A DNA stretch of 64,000 nt from Micromonospora siamensis. GTDB taxonomy: Bacteria > Actinomycetota > Actinomycetes > Mycobacteriales > Micromonosporaceae. Made by a program: the position numbers and the translations under genes. The notes under the pieces were generated by a model. It did no database searches and was not told the DNA's origin. It saw nothing but the letters and a program-made list of their open reading frames with translations. Below are positions 43,603 to 52,474 of the stretch, piece by piece (within the stretch, counting starts at the first letter, position 1; every line of letters starts with the position of its first letter). The stretch lies in assembly GCF_900090305.1 (NCBI RefSeq), contig NZ_LT607751.1, positions 1,736,001 through 1,800,000 of the forward strand. Reading direction: 5' to 3'.

Positions 43603-46600
43603 GTGACCATCCTGCCCAGCCCGATCCCGCATCCGCTTGACTTCTGCCCCTGGCACCTGCCCGGCTGGGTCTACGAGGCCCTCGACTGGGTCGTCGGGGT
43701 GGAGTGGCCGGAGGGCAACGAACGCTCGGTGTGGGACCTGGCCGACCAGTGGTACGCCGTCGCCGGGACACTCGCCGGTCCGCGGGCCGACGCGGTCGCC
43801 GCCGCCGCCGAGGTGGGCAGCGGCTACGGCGGCGGCGGGATGGTGGCCGAGGCGTTCGACGCCGCCTGGCGGCGGATCGCCGACGGTGAGGACGCGCCAC
43901 TTGGCGTCCTGCTCGCCTTCACCGACGACCTCGGCCGGCTGGTCGAGGGGTGCGGCACCGACATCGAGGCGGCCAAGCTCGAGGTCTGGATCGAGTTGGG
44001 CATCCTCGTCGTCGAGCTGATGTCCGTGGCGGTGCTCGCCGTGGCGACCGCCGGCGCCGCCTCGCCGGCCGCCGGTGCGGCGGTCACCGCCAGCCGCGCC
44101 GTGGTGCAGCAGATCTTCAAGCGACTGCTGGTGCAGCTCGCCAAGAAGGAACTGAAGAAGGGGCTCAAGGAGGCCGGGGAGCGGGCCGCCAAGGAGGTCG
44201 CCAGGGGCGGCCTGCGCGGGTTGGGGCGGCACGCCGTGAAGGGTGGCCTGGAGGAGGCCGCCGAGGAGGCCGGCGTCAGCCTGGCCACCCAGGCATACCA
44301 GAACACCACCGGCCGCCGCGACGGCCTCGATCTCGTCGACCTCGGCACCTCCGCCCTGGGTGGGGCGGCCGGGGGAGCGGTGGCGCCTCTGGCCGGTCTT
44401 GGCCGGCACGCGCACGGCCGGGGTGCGCGGATCGCGGAGCACTTCGGGCGGGAGATGGGCGGTGAGACCCTGGCCGAAGGCGCCGCCGGGTTGGCCACCG
44501 GCCAGGGTATCCTTTCGCTGGAGGATGCCGCTCGTGCCGCCGTCTCCGGGACCACCGGTTCGGCCACCGGGCAGGTGGACCACGCGCTGCGTTCGGGCCT
44601 CGACGGGCGGATGGCGGCCCTGGGGGCGCCCATCGCCCCGATGGAGCTGCCGCTCGCATCGCCACCGGAGCTGGCGGGCGGGATCACGGCAGACGCCGGC
44701 GCGGGACACTCGGCTGGGGCTGGGGCTGGGGCTGGGGCTGGGGCTGGGGCTGGGGCTGACGGGCGGATCCCGGGGCCTCGGCCGGCGTCGCCGCTGGAGA
44801 CGGTGGCACACCCGGTGTTCCCGGGCGTCGACCGGGCCGAGATCTCGGCCGACGTCAGCCACACCCCGTCCGTCGCTCAACACCAGTCGGCGTCCGCTGC
44901 ACCCGTGACACCCGTCCAGCCCGCGGAGTCGACGGGCCCGGGCGTGTCGCTCTCCCACCAGGTCGAGTCCGCCCCAGTGGCCGTCGGACCGGTGTCCGTG
45001 GACGTTTCGACGGCGGAGGCCGTGGGCGTCAGCGAACCGAAGGCCGGACCCGTCTCGTCGGGCGAGGTGGGATCGTCGGCCCATGTCGGCCCGGCACTGT
45101 CGGCGGTCGCGGTCGACCCGTCGTCAACCGTGACGCCGCAGCACCAGTCGGGTGTCGTGACCGCAGGCCAACCGGCACCGCAGACGGCGACCGGCAACGG
45201 CCCGACCAACGCCACCGCCGCTCCGGTGCTGCCGACGGTCAACCTGGCCGCTCCCCAGGTGGATCCGATCGACGTCCGGACCCCGCCGAACGGCGCCGGA
45301 ACCGGCGCCCTCGGCTCCCATGGCGCCGCCGTGTCACCCAGCCCCGTTGCTCCGCAGGCCGCCGCCACGGCCGGGGACGCGTCCATCCGCCACCCGACGA
45401 TTCCGTCACCGGACAGGGCCACCCCTTCCATCCCGCACCAGCGGCACGGCTCCACCGGCCCGGCGGACCCCACCCTCCCGGCCACCGGAGGTGGCGTCAC
45501 GCACCACGCGGAGGCGGATGCGGCCGGCGCCGCCCACCGGCGGTCGGTGTTCGAGGCCCTGAACCCCGGGACGCCCCTGACACCACCCGTGGATCCGCCG
45601 GCACCGCCTCCGGCCGCCGACCCCGCCGACCTGCGACCCCGAACCCCCGAGTGGTACGCGGCGGTCTGGGCAGCCGAGCGGGACGCCTTCGAGCGACGCC
45701 GCTACCAGGGCTACTTCGAGGCGCAGCGCAGGTGGTACGAGGACGGCAAGCGCGACGAGTTGGTTACTCGGACTCGCCGGTTGGCCGGCGCGCATCTGGA
45801 GCGCGCACGCTGGTTCAAGGTGCGGGCCCGGGAGATGGTCAGGGCGGGGCTGAACCTGCGAGCCCAGCACACCTTCGAGGCGAGCAGGCTGGCGGAGAAG
45901 GACTCCTACGACTACACCGACTACGCCCAGGCGGTCCACGAGGGCAATGCCGTCCGGGAGACCGTCTACGTCGACAGTCCGGAGGACTTCCGGCGGATCA
46001 ACGACGACGTCGCGGACCTGGCCCTCGGTGCCGTGGAGACCGGCGACCGGTCGGCGCTGACCGGCGACGACGTACCACCGCCGACCGACCGGTCCCGCCC
46101 GTACGGCATCCCGGGTGGCCTCCGGCCGCCGCTCGCCCTGCACCAGACCGACCTCGAACGGCGGATGCCGCGCAACCCCGACGGCAGCGTCACGCGTACC
46201 GCCGATCCTCGGCAGGGCGGCTGGTTCGCGCTGGCCAACGACGGAGGTCCGGAGGCCGACCCGACCCGGGGCATCAACTGCCTGGACTGCACCCTGTCGC
46301 TCTACGACACCTGGGTGCACGGCCGGCCACGGGTCTCCGCCCCGCGTACCTTCGACGGCTACACCGACGGCGACATCCGCCGGCCCATCCTGGGTGAGAA
46401 GGGCGGCCCGCGCCGGGTGGAGGAGGTGACCGGCGGACGGTTCCAGAAGCTCGTCGGTGCTCCGGCGGGTGAACCGCGAGACCACGCGGCCGAGCACCAC
46501 GCGGTGCAGCGCGGCTACCGCAACCTCCACGACCAGCTGCGCCTGGGCGGCCACGGGGCCTACGCCTTCCTCATCACGCAGTGGGAGGACGGCGGATCCC

Positions 46601-48159
46601 ACGCCTGGGTGGCACTCAACCAGAACGGGACGATCCTCTACCTCGACCCACAGAGCGGAGCGGTCGACGATCGACCCCTCTACTCGCACACCGGCGGCAA
46701 GTTCGACGGCAATGTGGTGGGCATCGACGTTCTCGTGCTCGCCGGGGACGGTGACCCGTTACCGCTGGGCGGGCTGGCTCGCGGGCGCTTCAGCGAGTTG
46801 CCTGATCTGCCGCGGTACCCGTCGACCCCGGAGGACAAGGCCGGCCACGGCGATCCGTACGTGAACCGGCTCTACCTGCTCGACGGGCCGTCCGCACCGC
46901 CGTACATCGAGCCCCGGCCGCCCGGGGCACCTCCGACAGGACCAACTCCTCGCGGGGTCGGGGAGCCGGACGAGGTGCTGCGGCGGGAGCGGATCCAGGC
47001 TTACGAGTCCAGAGTCGCCGATGGCGTGTCGGTCGACGAGGTGCTGGCCCGAAGCGCCGACCTCGACGCGGTCTTCGCTGCCGGCGTACGCCCCGACGAA
47101 CTCGCTGCGGCGGCGGATCCAGCCACCTTGAGGCGGCTGGCCCCGCACCTCGATGAGGCAGCCGCCGCGGACCTGGCCCAGATGTTCGCCGACAGTCGGG
47201 TCCAGCGGATGCTGGGCACCGCTTGGACAGAGCCGCCCGCCGAGCAGCCGACGCTCGCCGAGACGCTCGTCCGTGATCTGTCACAGCATCCCGACCTGGT
47301 GCGGATGATCCTGGACGAGCCGGAGTTGGCGAACCCGCTCACCGCACGCCCGGAGACCCTGCATCATCTCGCTGGGCAGCAGCGGGCACTCGACGTGCTG
47401 CGAGAGGTGCTCGACGACGTCAATGAGCGTGGCCCCGCCGCGGTGGCTGAAGCTGGCGATCTGGGCGGCGCAAACGTGGAACTGTTGACGGGCGAGCAGA
47501 AGGAAATCAGCAGCCGGCTGGCTGAGATCGGCTCCGCGCCGACACAGCCCGGCTTCGATCGCTCTCGAAAGGACGACAAGGCATATCGGGACGGCTGGGT
47601 GCGAAATCTGATCCGAGAAGCTGAAGGAGCGCAGTCGGAGCTACAGCAACTGGCCATCCGTGTGGCTGGAGACCATGGTGGGCATCCTGCTTGGCGTACG
47701 GAACAGAAAAAACTGAGCCGGATTGAGGACAAGCTCATCGAGTATGAGAACGACGCATCGAGGCTAAAGGATCTGGCCGGCGCAAAGGTGCAGTTCCGAA
47801 CGTTGCGTGCGCTCTACCGAGCGCTTGACGACATAGGGAGTGACCGGGCGGTCCAAGTGGTGGGCGTCAAGGACCGGTTCCAGCAGCCGCAAGCGAGCGG
47901 CTACTGCGATGTGTTGTTGAACATTCGTACCTCTGGTGGCCATATCGGCGAGCTGCGCCTGCACCTGACCGAGGTGGACGAGGTGGCCGAGTGGGAGCAT
48001 GAGTTGTACAAAGTGCGCCGTGATCTTGAGGCGCTCGCAGAGTCGGAGGGTCGCCAGGCGAGCGTTCGAGAATCGGCGATCGTCAAGGGCCTGCTTCGGC
48101 GGGGACGGGCGGCCTACCGGCATGCCCTGTCAGAGGCCGCCCAGGAGGATGAGGATTGA
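43603..48159 (+). CDS. Polymorphic toxin: WXG-type leader, papain-like glutamine deamidase domain, RelA/SpoT-like C-terminus
   Basis: A 1518-aa protein. Residues 1-340 are an Ala/Gly-rich helical region with a long hydrophobic stretch (VELMSVAVLAVATAGAASPA), like the CpnT-type N-terminus of T7SS-exported toxins. A Gly-Ala repeat (about 370-386) and a Pro-rich linker lead to a helical domain near 690-800. Next is a Tox-PL papain-like domain with C893 (INCLDC), H1000 (GSHAWVALN) and D1015 (YLDPQ), expected to deamidate glutamine in a target protein. After another helical region, residues 1388-1480 resemble a RelA/SpoT nucleotidyltransferase: D1390-L-A-G, VKDRF, SGY (1434), GELRLHL (E1450), ELYKVRR. 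Its stop overlaps the next gene. Confidence 0.82.
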   Translation: MTILPSPIPHPLDFCPWHLPGWVYEALDWVVGVEWPEGNERSVWDLADQWYAVAGTLAGPRADAVAAAAEVGSGYGGGGMVAEAFDAAWRRIADGEDAPLGVLLAFTDDLGRLVEGCGTDIEAAKLEVWIELGILVVELMSVAVLAVATAGAASPAAGAAVTASRAVVQQIFKRLLVQLAKKELKKGLKEAGERAAKEVARGGLRGLGRHAVKGGLEEAAEEAGVSLATQAYQNTTGRRDGLDLVDLGTSALGGAAGGAVAPLAGLGRHAHGRGARIAEHFGREMGGETLAEGAAGLATGQGILSLEDAARAAVSGTTGSATGQVDHALRSGLDGRMAALGAPIAPMELPLASPPELAGGITADAGAGHSAGAGAGAGAGAGAGADGRIPGPRPASPLETVAHPVFPGVDRAEISADVSHTPSVAQHQSASAAPVTPVQPAESTGPGVSLSHQVESAPVAVGPVSVDVSTAEAVGVSEPKAGPVSSGEVGSSAHVGPALSAVAVDPSSTVTPQHQSGVVTAGQPAPQTATGNGPTNATAAPVLPTVNLAAPQVDPIDVRTPPNGAGTGALGSHGAAVSPSPVAPQAAATAGDASIRHPTIPSPDRATPSIPHQRHGSTGPADPTLPATGGGVTHHAEADAAGAAHRRSVFEALNPGTPLTPPVDPPAPPPAADPADLRPRTPEWYAAVWAAERDAFERRRYQGYFEAQRRWYEDGKRDELVTRTRRLAGAHLERARWFKVRAREMVRAGLNLRAQHTFEASRLAEKDSYDYTDYAQAVHEGNAVRETVYVDSPEDFRRINDDVADLALGAVETGDRSALTGDDVPPPTDRSRPYGIPGGLRPPLALHQTDLERRMPRNPDGSVTRTADPRQGGWFALANDGGPEADPTRGINCLDCTLSLYDTWVHGRPRVSAPRTFDGYTDGDIRRPILGEKGGPRRVEEVTGGRFQKLVGAPAGEPRDHAAEHHAVQRGYRNLHDQLRLGGHGAYAFLITQWEDGGSHAWVALNQNGTILYLDPQSGAVDDRPLYSHTGGKFDGNVVGIDVLVLAGDGDPLPLGGLARGRFSELPDLPRYPSTPEDKAGHGDPYVNRLYLLDGPSAPPYIEPRPPGAPPTGPTPRGVGEPDEVLRRERIQAYESRVADGVSVDEVLARSADLDAVFAAGVRPDELAAAADPATLRRLAPHLDEAAAADLAQMFADSRVQRMLGTAWTEPPAEQPTLAETLVRDLSQHPDLVRMILDEPELANPLTARPETLHHLAGQQRALDVLREVLDDVNERGPAAVAEAGDLGGANVELLTGEQKEISSRLAEIGSAPTQPGFDRSRKDDKAYRDGWVRNLIREAEGAQSELQQLAIRVAGDHGGHPAWRTEQKKLSRIEDKLIEYENDASRLKDLAGAKVQFRTLRALYRALDDIGSDRAVQVVGVKDRFQQPQASGYCDVLLNIRTSGGHIGELRLHLTEVDEVAEWEHELYKVRRDLEALAESEGRQASVRESAIVKGLLRRGRAAYRHALSEAAQEDED
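44712..44758 (+). repeat. Hexanucleotide tandem repeat (GGCTGG) inside the toxin gene
   Basis: Seven full GGCTGG units plus a partial one encode a Gly-Ala run. The unit is a multiple of three, so copy-number change lengthens the linker without a frameshift. Confidence 0.9.
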
Positions 48160-48590
48160 ACAAGTCGCAGAGCCGTGGCTCGTCGAGATTCTTCGACTAC
48201 TACGACAGCCCCCTGAAGCTCGTGGAGGTACCCGGCGGGAAGTTCACTGCGTGGCGGCTCTCGGACACGGGTGGATGGAACCGTGCTGATGACCTCATCA
48301 ACAAAGTGCTCCTCGTCGGTGGAGACGAGATCCAAGAGATCACTCGCGACGACTTCGTCCAGTTGACTGAGCGTGAACGTGCCTACCGGTTGAAGGGCAC
48401 GGGACCGGTCTTCGCTCTCTACGAGACCGTCCAGGCCATTCTCGACGTCCCCGACCGGGAACGCAGGTCCCTGACGCCAAGGGAGCGTGCCCTGGTCGGC
48501 GGCATCAGACGGAAGACGTTCGTGATGTTCGAGGAGGAACTTCAGCGGGCCGGCGATCCGGGCGCGGACCCGACCCTCGCCCAGGGGTGA
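48156..48590 (+). CDS. Candidate immunity protein of the toxin
   Basis: A 144-aa soluble acidic/basic protein (SSRFFDYYDSPLKLVEVPGG ... DFVQLTERERAYRLKGTGPVFALYETVQAILDVPDRERRSLTPRERALVGG) with no family that I recognise. Its TTG start overlaps the toxin stop (TTGA), and AGGAGGATGAGG just before gives a strong ribosome site. Such tight coupling to the 3' end of a polymorphic toxin is the usual place of the cognate immunity gene. Together with the last part of the toxin it is noticeably less GC-rich than its surroundings. Confidence 0.65.
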   Translation: MNKSQSRGSSRFFDYYDSPLKLVEVPGGKFTAWRLSDTGGWNRADDLINKVLLVGGDEIQEITRDDFVQLTERERAYRLKGTGPVFALYETVQAILDVPDRERRSLTPRERALVGGIRRKTFVMFEEELQRAGDPGADPTLAQG

Positions 48591-48665
48591 CAATGGGCGC
48601 CGGCGCTTGCCTGTCGGCAATAAGGTCCAGGCGTGCGGACCAGAGGGCTCGGCCGTGAGACGACC

Positions 48666-48821
48666 ATGCTGCTGCTGGGCATGGCGATCGGCATCTATCT
48701 CGGCATGTGGATCTTCGGCGGCATCCTCGGGGTGGTCGTCGGCGTGGCGTACGGCAGCGCCCTGCACGCGGTCGGCTTCGACCGCCGGCGGGCGGAGGCC
48801 CGGCAGGGCCAGGCCGGGTGA
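48666..48821 (+). CDS. Small membrane protein
   Basis: About 51 aa with one glycine-zipper-like hydrophobic hairpin (MLLLGMAIGIYLGMWIFGG, ILGVVVGVAYGSA) and a short basic tail. Function unknown. A GTG at 48633 would add 11 residues. The stop overlaps the start of the endonuclease V gene (GTGA), implying co-expression. Confidence 0.55.
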   Translation: MLLLGMAIGIYLGMWIFGGILGVVVGVAYGSALHAVGFDRRRAEARQGQAG

Positions 48822-49516
48822 GCGTCGCGGGGCGGGAGACGCCGGGCACGGTCGAGGAGGCGTACGCGATCCAGGACGCCCTGCGGCCCCTGGTCGACCT
48901 GGTCGGGCCGGGTCCGGCCGAGCCCGCGACGGTAGCCGGCCTGGACGTCGCGTACGCCGACGATGATGACCGGCTCGCGGCCGCTGTCACGGTGCTGGAC
49001 GCGCGGAGCCTGGCCGTCGTGGATTCGGCCGTGGTGGTCGCCCGGCCGGCCTTCGGCTACGTGCCGGGGCTGTTCGCGTTCCGGGAGCTGCCCGCGCTGC
49101 TCGACGCGTTGGACCGGCTGGCCGTCCGCCCGGACCTGCTGATCTGCGACGGGCACGGGCTGGCCCATCCGCGCCGGTTCGGGCTGGCCTGCCACCTCGG
49201 TGTGGTGACGGGCCTGCCGACGGTCGGAGTGGGGAAGACGTCGCTGGTGGGCCGGTGGGAGCCGCCCGCGCCGCGGCGGGGTGCCTGGTCGGCGTTGCGG
49301 GACGACGACGGCGAGGTGCTGGGCCGGGTGCTGCGGACCCGGGACGGGGTGAAGCCGGTCTTCGTCAGCGTCGGGCACCGGGTCAGCCTCGACAACGCCT
49401 GCGCGCGGGTGCTGGCGGCGACGCCGCGTTACCGGCTGCCGGAGACCGTCCGCACCGCTGACCGGCTCTGTCGGGATGCCCTGCGGGGGCACCTCCGGCC
49501 GGGGCAGGGAAGGTAA
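48818..49516 (+). CDS. nfi: Endonuclease V
   Basis: The 232-aa repair nuclease cuts DNA 3' of deoxyinosine (deaminated adenine). Family motifs are present: VAGLDVAYADDDD with the catalytic Asp, YVPGLFAFRELPALLDAL, and DGHGLAHPRRFGLACHLGV with the second metal-binding Asp, then GVGKTSLVG. The length is normal for Nfi. GTG overlaps the preceding small membrane gene. The next gene starts 137 bp later. Confidence 0.92.
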   Translation: MSVAGRETPGTVEEAYAIQDALRPLVDLVGPGPAEPATVAGLDVAYADDDDRLAAAVTVLDARSLAVVDSAVVVARPAFGYVPGLFAFRELPALLDALDRLAVRPDLLICDGHGLAHPRRFGLACHLGVVTGLPTVGVGKTSLVGRWEPPAPRRGAWSALRDDDGEVLGRVLRTRDGVKPVFVSVGHRVSLDNACARVLAATPRYRLPETVRTADRLCRDALRGHLRPGQGR

Positions 49517-49653
49517 CGCCGCGCACATCCGGGCCGCTCTATGACCGGGGGCCCTTCGGGGCCGGTAGTAGCCTGTCCGCCGGACCCCGACCGAGGAGGA
49601 CCGGCCCACTCGAAGGGACCGGGCCCCGTCCGGGGAGGAACTGCGAGGTGAAC

Positions 49654-50745
49654 ATGTCGGTACGTCGGCACGCGGCGCGGCTCGCGACGGTCTGCGCGCT
49701 GCTGGGCGGCCTGGTGGCCGCCGGGGCGTCACCGGCCCTCGCGGAGGACGACTCGGTGCGGGTGCGCTCGACCGACACGTTCAAGGCCGGTGGCTCGCCG
49801 GGCGGTGTCTCGGTGGAGGTTCGCAAGCGCAGCGACGGCTGCGTCCTGGTCCGCACGGTGCTCGGCCTGCGCCTCGACGGGCTCTCCGCCGATCAGGTGA
49901 AGGTGCAGGTCAACTTCGGTGGGCGCTGGTGGCCGGCACCGATCGGTGACGGTGGTCGCGGCGTGCAGACCGGCCCGACGACGCCGACCAATCCGACGCT
50001 CTGCAAGGGCAAGAGCGTCACCGTGAAGTACCGGGTGGCGTTCCTGGCCGGCGCGCCGGAGGGTTCGCTGACCCTCGTCGGCGAGGCCACCAACGCGTTC
50101 GGCAAGCCGCTGGACCGGGGGGCCGACCGGGCCCGGGTGGTCGGCGGTCAGGTCGCCGCGGCCACGCCCTCCGCGACGCCCAGCCCCACGCCGGAGCCGA
50201 CGCCGACGCCGACCCCGAGCGCGGTCGCGACGGTGGATCCGGCGGTGCCCAGCCAGCCGGCTTCGGCGGTGGCCGCCGCCGTCGACACCCGCAGCGCCCA
50301 GCCGGTCGCCCAGAAGCAGAGTTCCGGAATGTCGCCGATCATGCTCGTCGGCCTGGCCCTGGTACTGGTCGGCGCGGGCCTGATCATCCTGCTGGTCCGT
50401 CGCTCGCGCGCCGACCGGGCCGCCGTGGAGGAGCCGGCCGCGGCCGATCCGTCGCCGTGGTCGGGCGCGCCGCTGCCGCGCAGCGCCGGCCCCACCACCT
50501 ACCGCGCCGGCGGCGGGTCCGCGCCGGCGCCGAGCGGCCAGGTGTACGGCCAGCCGCCCGCCCCCTCGGGCGGCGTCTACGGTGCCCCGGCGCCCCGCCC
50601 GACCGGTGGCGTCTACGGCACCGGTGCCACCCCGGCCCCGCCCGCCGCTCCCACCCCGCCGGTTCAGGGCGGGCCGGGCACCCCACCGCCGGATGCGGCG
50701 AGTGGCGGCGACGCCACCACGGTGATGCCCCGCCTGCCCGGCTGA
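49654..50745 (+). CDS. Secreted/membrane-anchored protein with Pro-rich C-terminal tail
   Basis: A 363-aa protein. The signal peptide (RHAARLATVCALLGGLVAAG, cleavage after SPALA) is followed by a beta-rich extracellular domain of about 135 residues with two cysteines, and a Pro/Thr/Ser stalk (PSATPSPTPEPTPTPTPS). One transmembrane helix (IMLVGLALVLVGAGLIILLV) precedes a tail of repeated GGVYG and QPPAPSG units. It is a type I membrane protein of unknown function. GTG 49648 is an alternative start 6 bp upstream. A divergent role near the envelope is likely but not shown. Confidence 0.72.
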   Translation: MSVRRHAARLATVCALLGGLVAAGASPALAEDDSVRVRSTDTFKAGGSPGGVSVEVRKRSDGCVLVRTVLGLRLDGLSADQVKVQVNFGGRWWPAPIGDGGRGVQTGPTTPTNPTLCKGKSVTVKYRVAFLAGAPEGSLTLVGEATNAFGKPLDRGADRARVVGGQVAAATPSATPSPTPEPTPTPTPSAVATVDPAVPSQPASAVAAAVDTRSAQPVAQKQSSGMSPIMLVGLALVLVGAGLIILLVRRSRADRAAVEEPAAADPSPWSGAPLPRSAGPTTYRAGGGSAPAPSGQVYGQPPAPSGGVYGAPAPRPTGGVYGTGATPAPPAAPTPPVQGGPGTPPPDAASGGDATTVMPRLPG

Positions 50746-50814
50746 GCCGGGACGCCCCCTGCTCCTCCGATACGCTCAGGTGCGTTGACGACCTGCGGCT
50801 GAGGAGCGAAACCG

Positions 50815-52200
50815 GTGTCTGATCTGTCCCAGATCATCAAGGCCTACGACGTCCGGGGCACGGTCCCGGAGCAGTGGGACGAGCCGGTCGCCGAGGCCAT
50901 CGGTGCCGCCTTCACCCAGTTCCTGGCCGCCACGGGCGAGCCGGGCGACGCGGTGGTGATCGGGCACGACATGCGGGCGACCTCGCCGGGCCTGGCCGCC
51001 GCCTTCGCGGCCGGCGTACGCGCCGAGGGGCGCGCGGTGATCGAGATCGGGCTGGCCTCCACGGACATGCTCTACTACGCCTCCGGCGCGCTCGACCTGC
51101 CCGGGGCGATGTTCACCGCCAGCCACAATCCGGCGAAGTACAACGGCATCAAGATGTGCCGGGCCGGCGCCCGCCCGATCGGGCAGGCCAGCGGGCTGGC
51201 CGAGATCCGGGACCGGGCCGAGGCGCTGCTGGAGAAGGGCGAGGCCGCCCCCGGCGGCGAGCCGGCCGCCCCGGCCGAGCAGCGGGACCTGCGCCCCGAG
51301 TACGCCGCCCACCTGCGGAAGCTGGTCGACCTCTCGGGCATCCGCCCGTTGAGGGTGGTCGTCGACGCCGGCAACGGCATGGGCGGGCACACCGTGCCCA
51401 GCGTGCTGGGCGACGCGGTGCTGCCGGCCCTGCCGCTGACGATCGTGCCGCTCTACTTCGAGCTGGACGGCAGCTTCCCCAACCACGAGGCCAACCCGCT
51501 GGACCCGGCGAACCTGGTGGACCTCCAGCGGGCCGTCGTCGCCCACGGGGCGGACCTGGGGCTGGCCTTCGACGGGGACGCCGACCGGTGCTTCGTGGTG
51601 GACGAGCGTGGCCGGCCGGTCTCCCCGTCGGCGATCACCGCCCTGGTGGCCGTCCGCGAGCTGGCCAAGCACCCCGGCTCCACGGTGATCCACAACCCGA
51701 TCACCTCCGCGGCGGTGCCCGAGATCATCCGTGAGCAGGGCGGGCAGCCGGTGGTGGCCCGGGTCGGGCACTCGTTCATCAAGGCCGAGATGGCCCGGAC
51801 CAACGCCATCTTCGGCGGGGAACACTCGGCGCACTACTACTTCCGGGACTTCTGGTTCGCCGACACCGGAATGCTGGCCGCCATGCACACCCTCGCCGCG
51901 CTCGGCGAGCAGCCGCTGCCCCTGTCCGAGCTGGCCGCCGCGTACGAACGCTACGTCGCCTCGGGTGAGATCAACTCCACGGTCGACGACCAGGTCGCCA
52001 AGGTGGCCGAGGTGCGGGCCGCGTACCCGCAGGCGGAGGTCGACGAGCTGGACGGGCTCACTCTGCGGTTCCCCGACGGCGCCTGGTTCAACCTGCGCGC
52101 CTCCAACACCGAGCCGTTGCTGCGGCTCAATGTCGAGGCCCCGTCCGAGGAGCGGATGATCTCGCTTCGCGACGAGGTGCTCGACCGGGTTCGCCGATAA
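50815..52200 (+). CDS. manB: Phosphomannomutase / phosphoglucomutase
   Basis: The 461-aa alpha-D-phosphohexomutase interconverts mannose-6-phosphate and mannose-1-phosphate. The phosphoserine is S103 in TASHNPAKYNG, the Mg-binding loop is D253-G-D-A-D-R258, the sugar loop GGEHSAHYYFRD is present, and the phosphate loop is R-A-S-N-T-E-P. It belongs to the ManB group next to SIS and manA genes in actinobacteria. GTG start, GAGGAG upstream. It supplies the substrate for manC at 6.8 kb. Confidence 0.94.
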   Translation: MSDLSQIIKAYDVRGTVPEQWDEPVAEAIGAAFTQFLAATGEPGDAVVIGHDMRATSPGLAAAFAAGVRAEGRAVIEIGLASTDMLYYASGALDLPGAMFTASHNPAKYNGIKMCRAGARPIGQASGLAEIRDRAEALLEKGEAAPGGEPAAPAEQRDLRPEYAAHLRKLVDLSGIRPLRVVVDAGNGMGGHTVPSVLGDAVLPALPLTIVPLYFELDGSFPNHEANPLDPANLVDLQRAVVAHGADLGLAFDGDADRCFVVDERGRPVSPSAITALVAVRELAKHPGSTVIHNPITSAAVPEIIREQGGQPVVARVGHSFIKAEMARTNAIFGGEHSAHYYFRDFWFADTGMLAAMHTLAALGEQPLPLSELAAAYERYVASGEINSTVDDQVAKVAEVRAAYPQAEVDELDGLTLRFPDGAWFNLRASNTEPLLRLNVEAPSEERMISLRDEVLDRVRR

Positions 52201-52261
52201 GATCCCCTGCGCCGGTCGGCACCGCCGATCGGTCGACCGCACACGTGGAAGGAGCCGCGCC

Positions 52262-52474
52262 GTGGCCCTGGACCCGCAGTTGCTCGAGATCCTCGCCTGC
52301 CCGGACACGCACCACGCCCCGCTCGACTACGACCCGCAGGCGCAGACCCTGACCTGCACCGAGTGCGGCCGGATCTTCGAGGTCCGCGACGACGTGCCGG
52401 TGCTGCTGCTGGACGAGGCGCGGGGTGGCCCGGCCGCGGACGGCGGGCGTGACGCCTCGGCGGTCGACCGGTGA
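52262..52474 (+). CDS. Trm112-family zinc-ribbon protein
   Basis: A 70-aa protein of the YcaR/Trm112 type: LDPQLLEILACPDTHHAPL with C13, and LTCTECGRIFEVRDDVPVLL with C32 and C35 as zinc ligands. Proteins of this family activate methyltransferases. In this actinobacterial place, between manB and the SIS gene, the role is unknown. GTG start; the stop overlaps the next GTG (GTGA). Confidence 0.85.
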   Translation: MALDPQLLEILACPDTHHAPLDYDPQAQTLTCTECGRIFEVRDDVPVLLLDEARGGPAADGGRDASAVDR

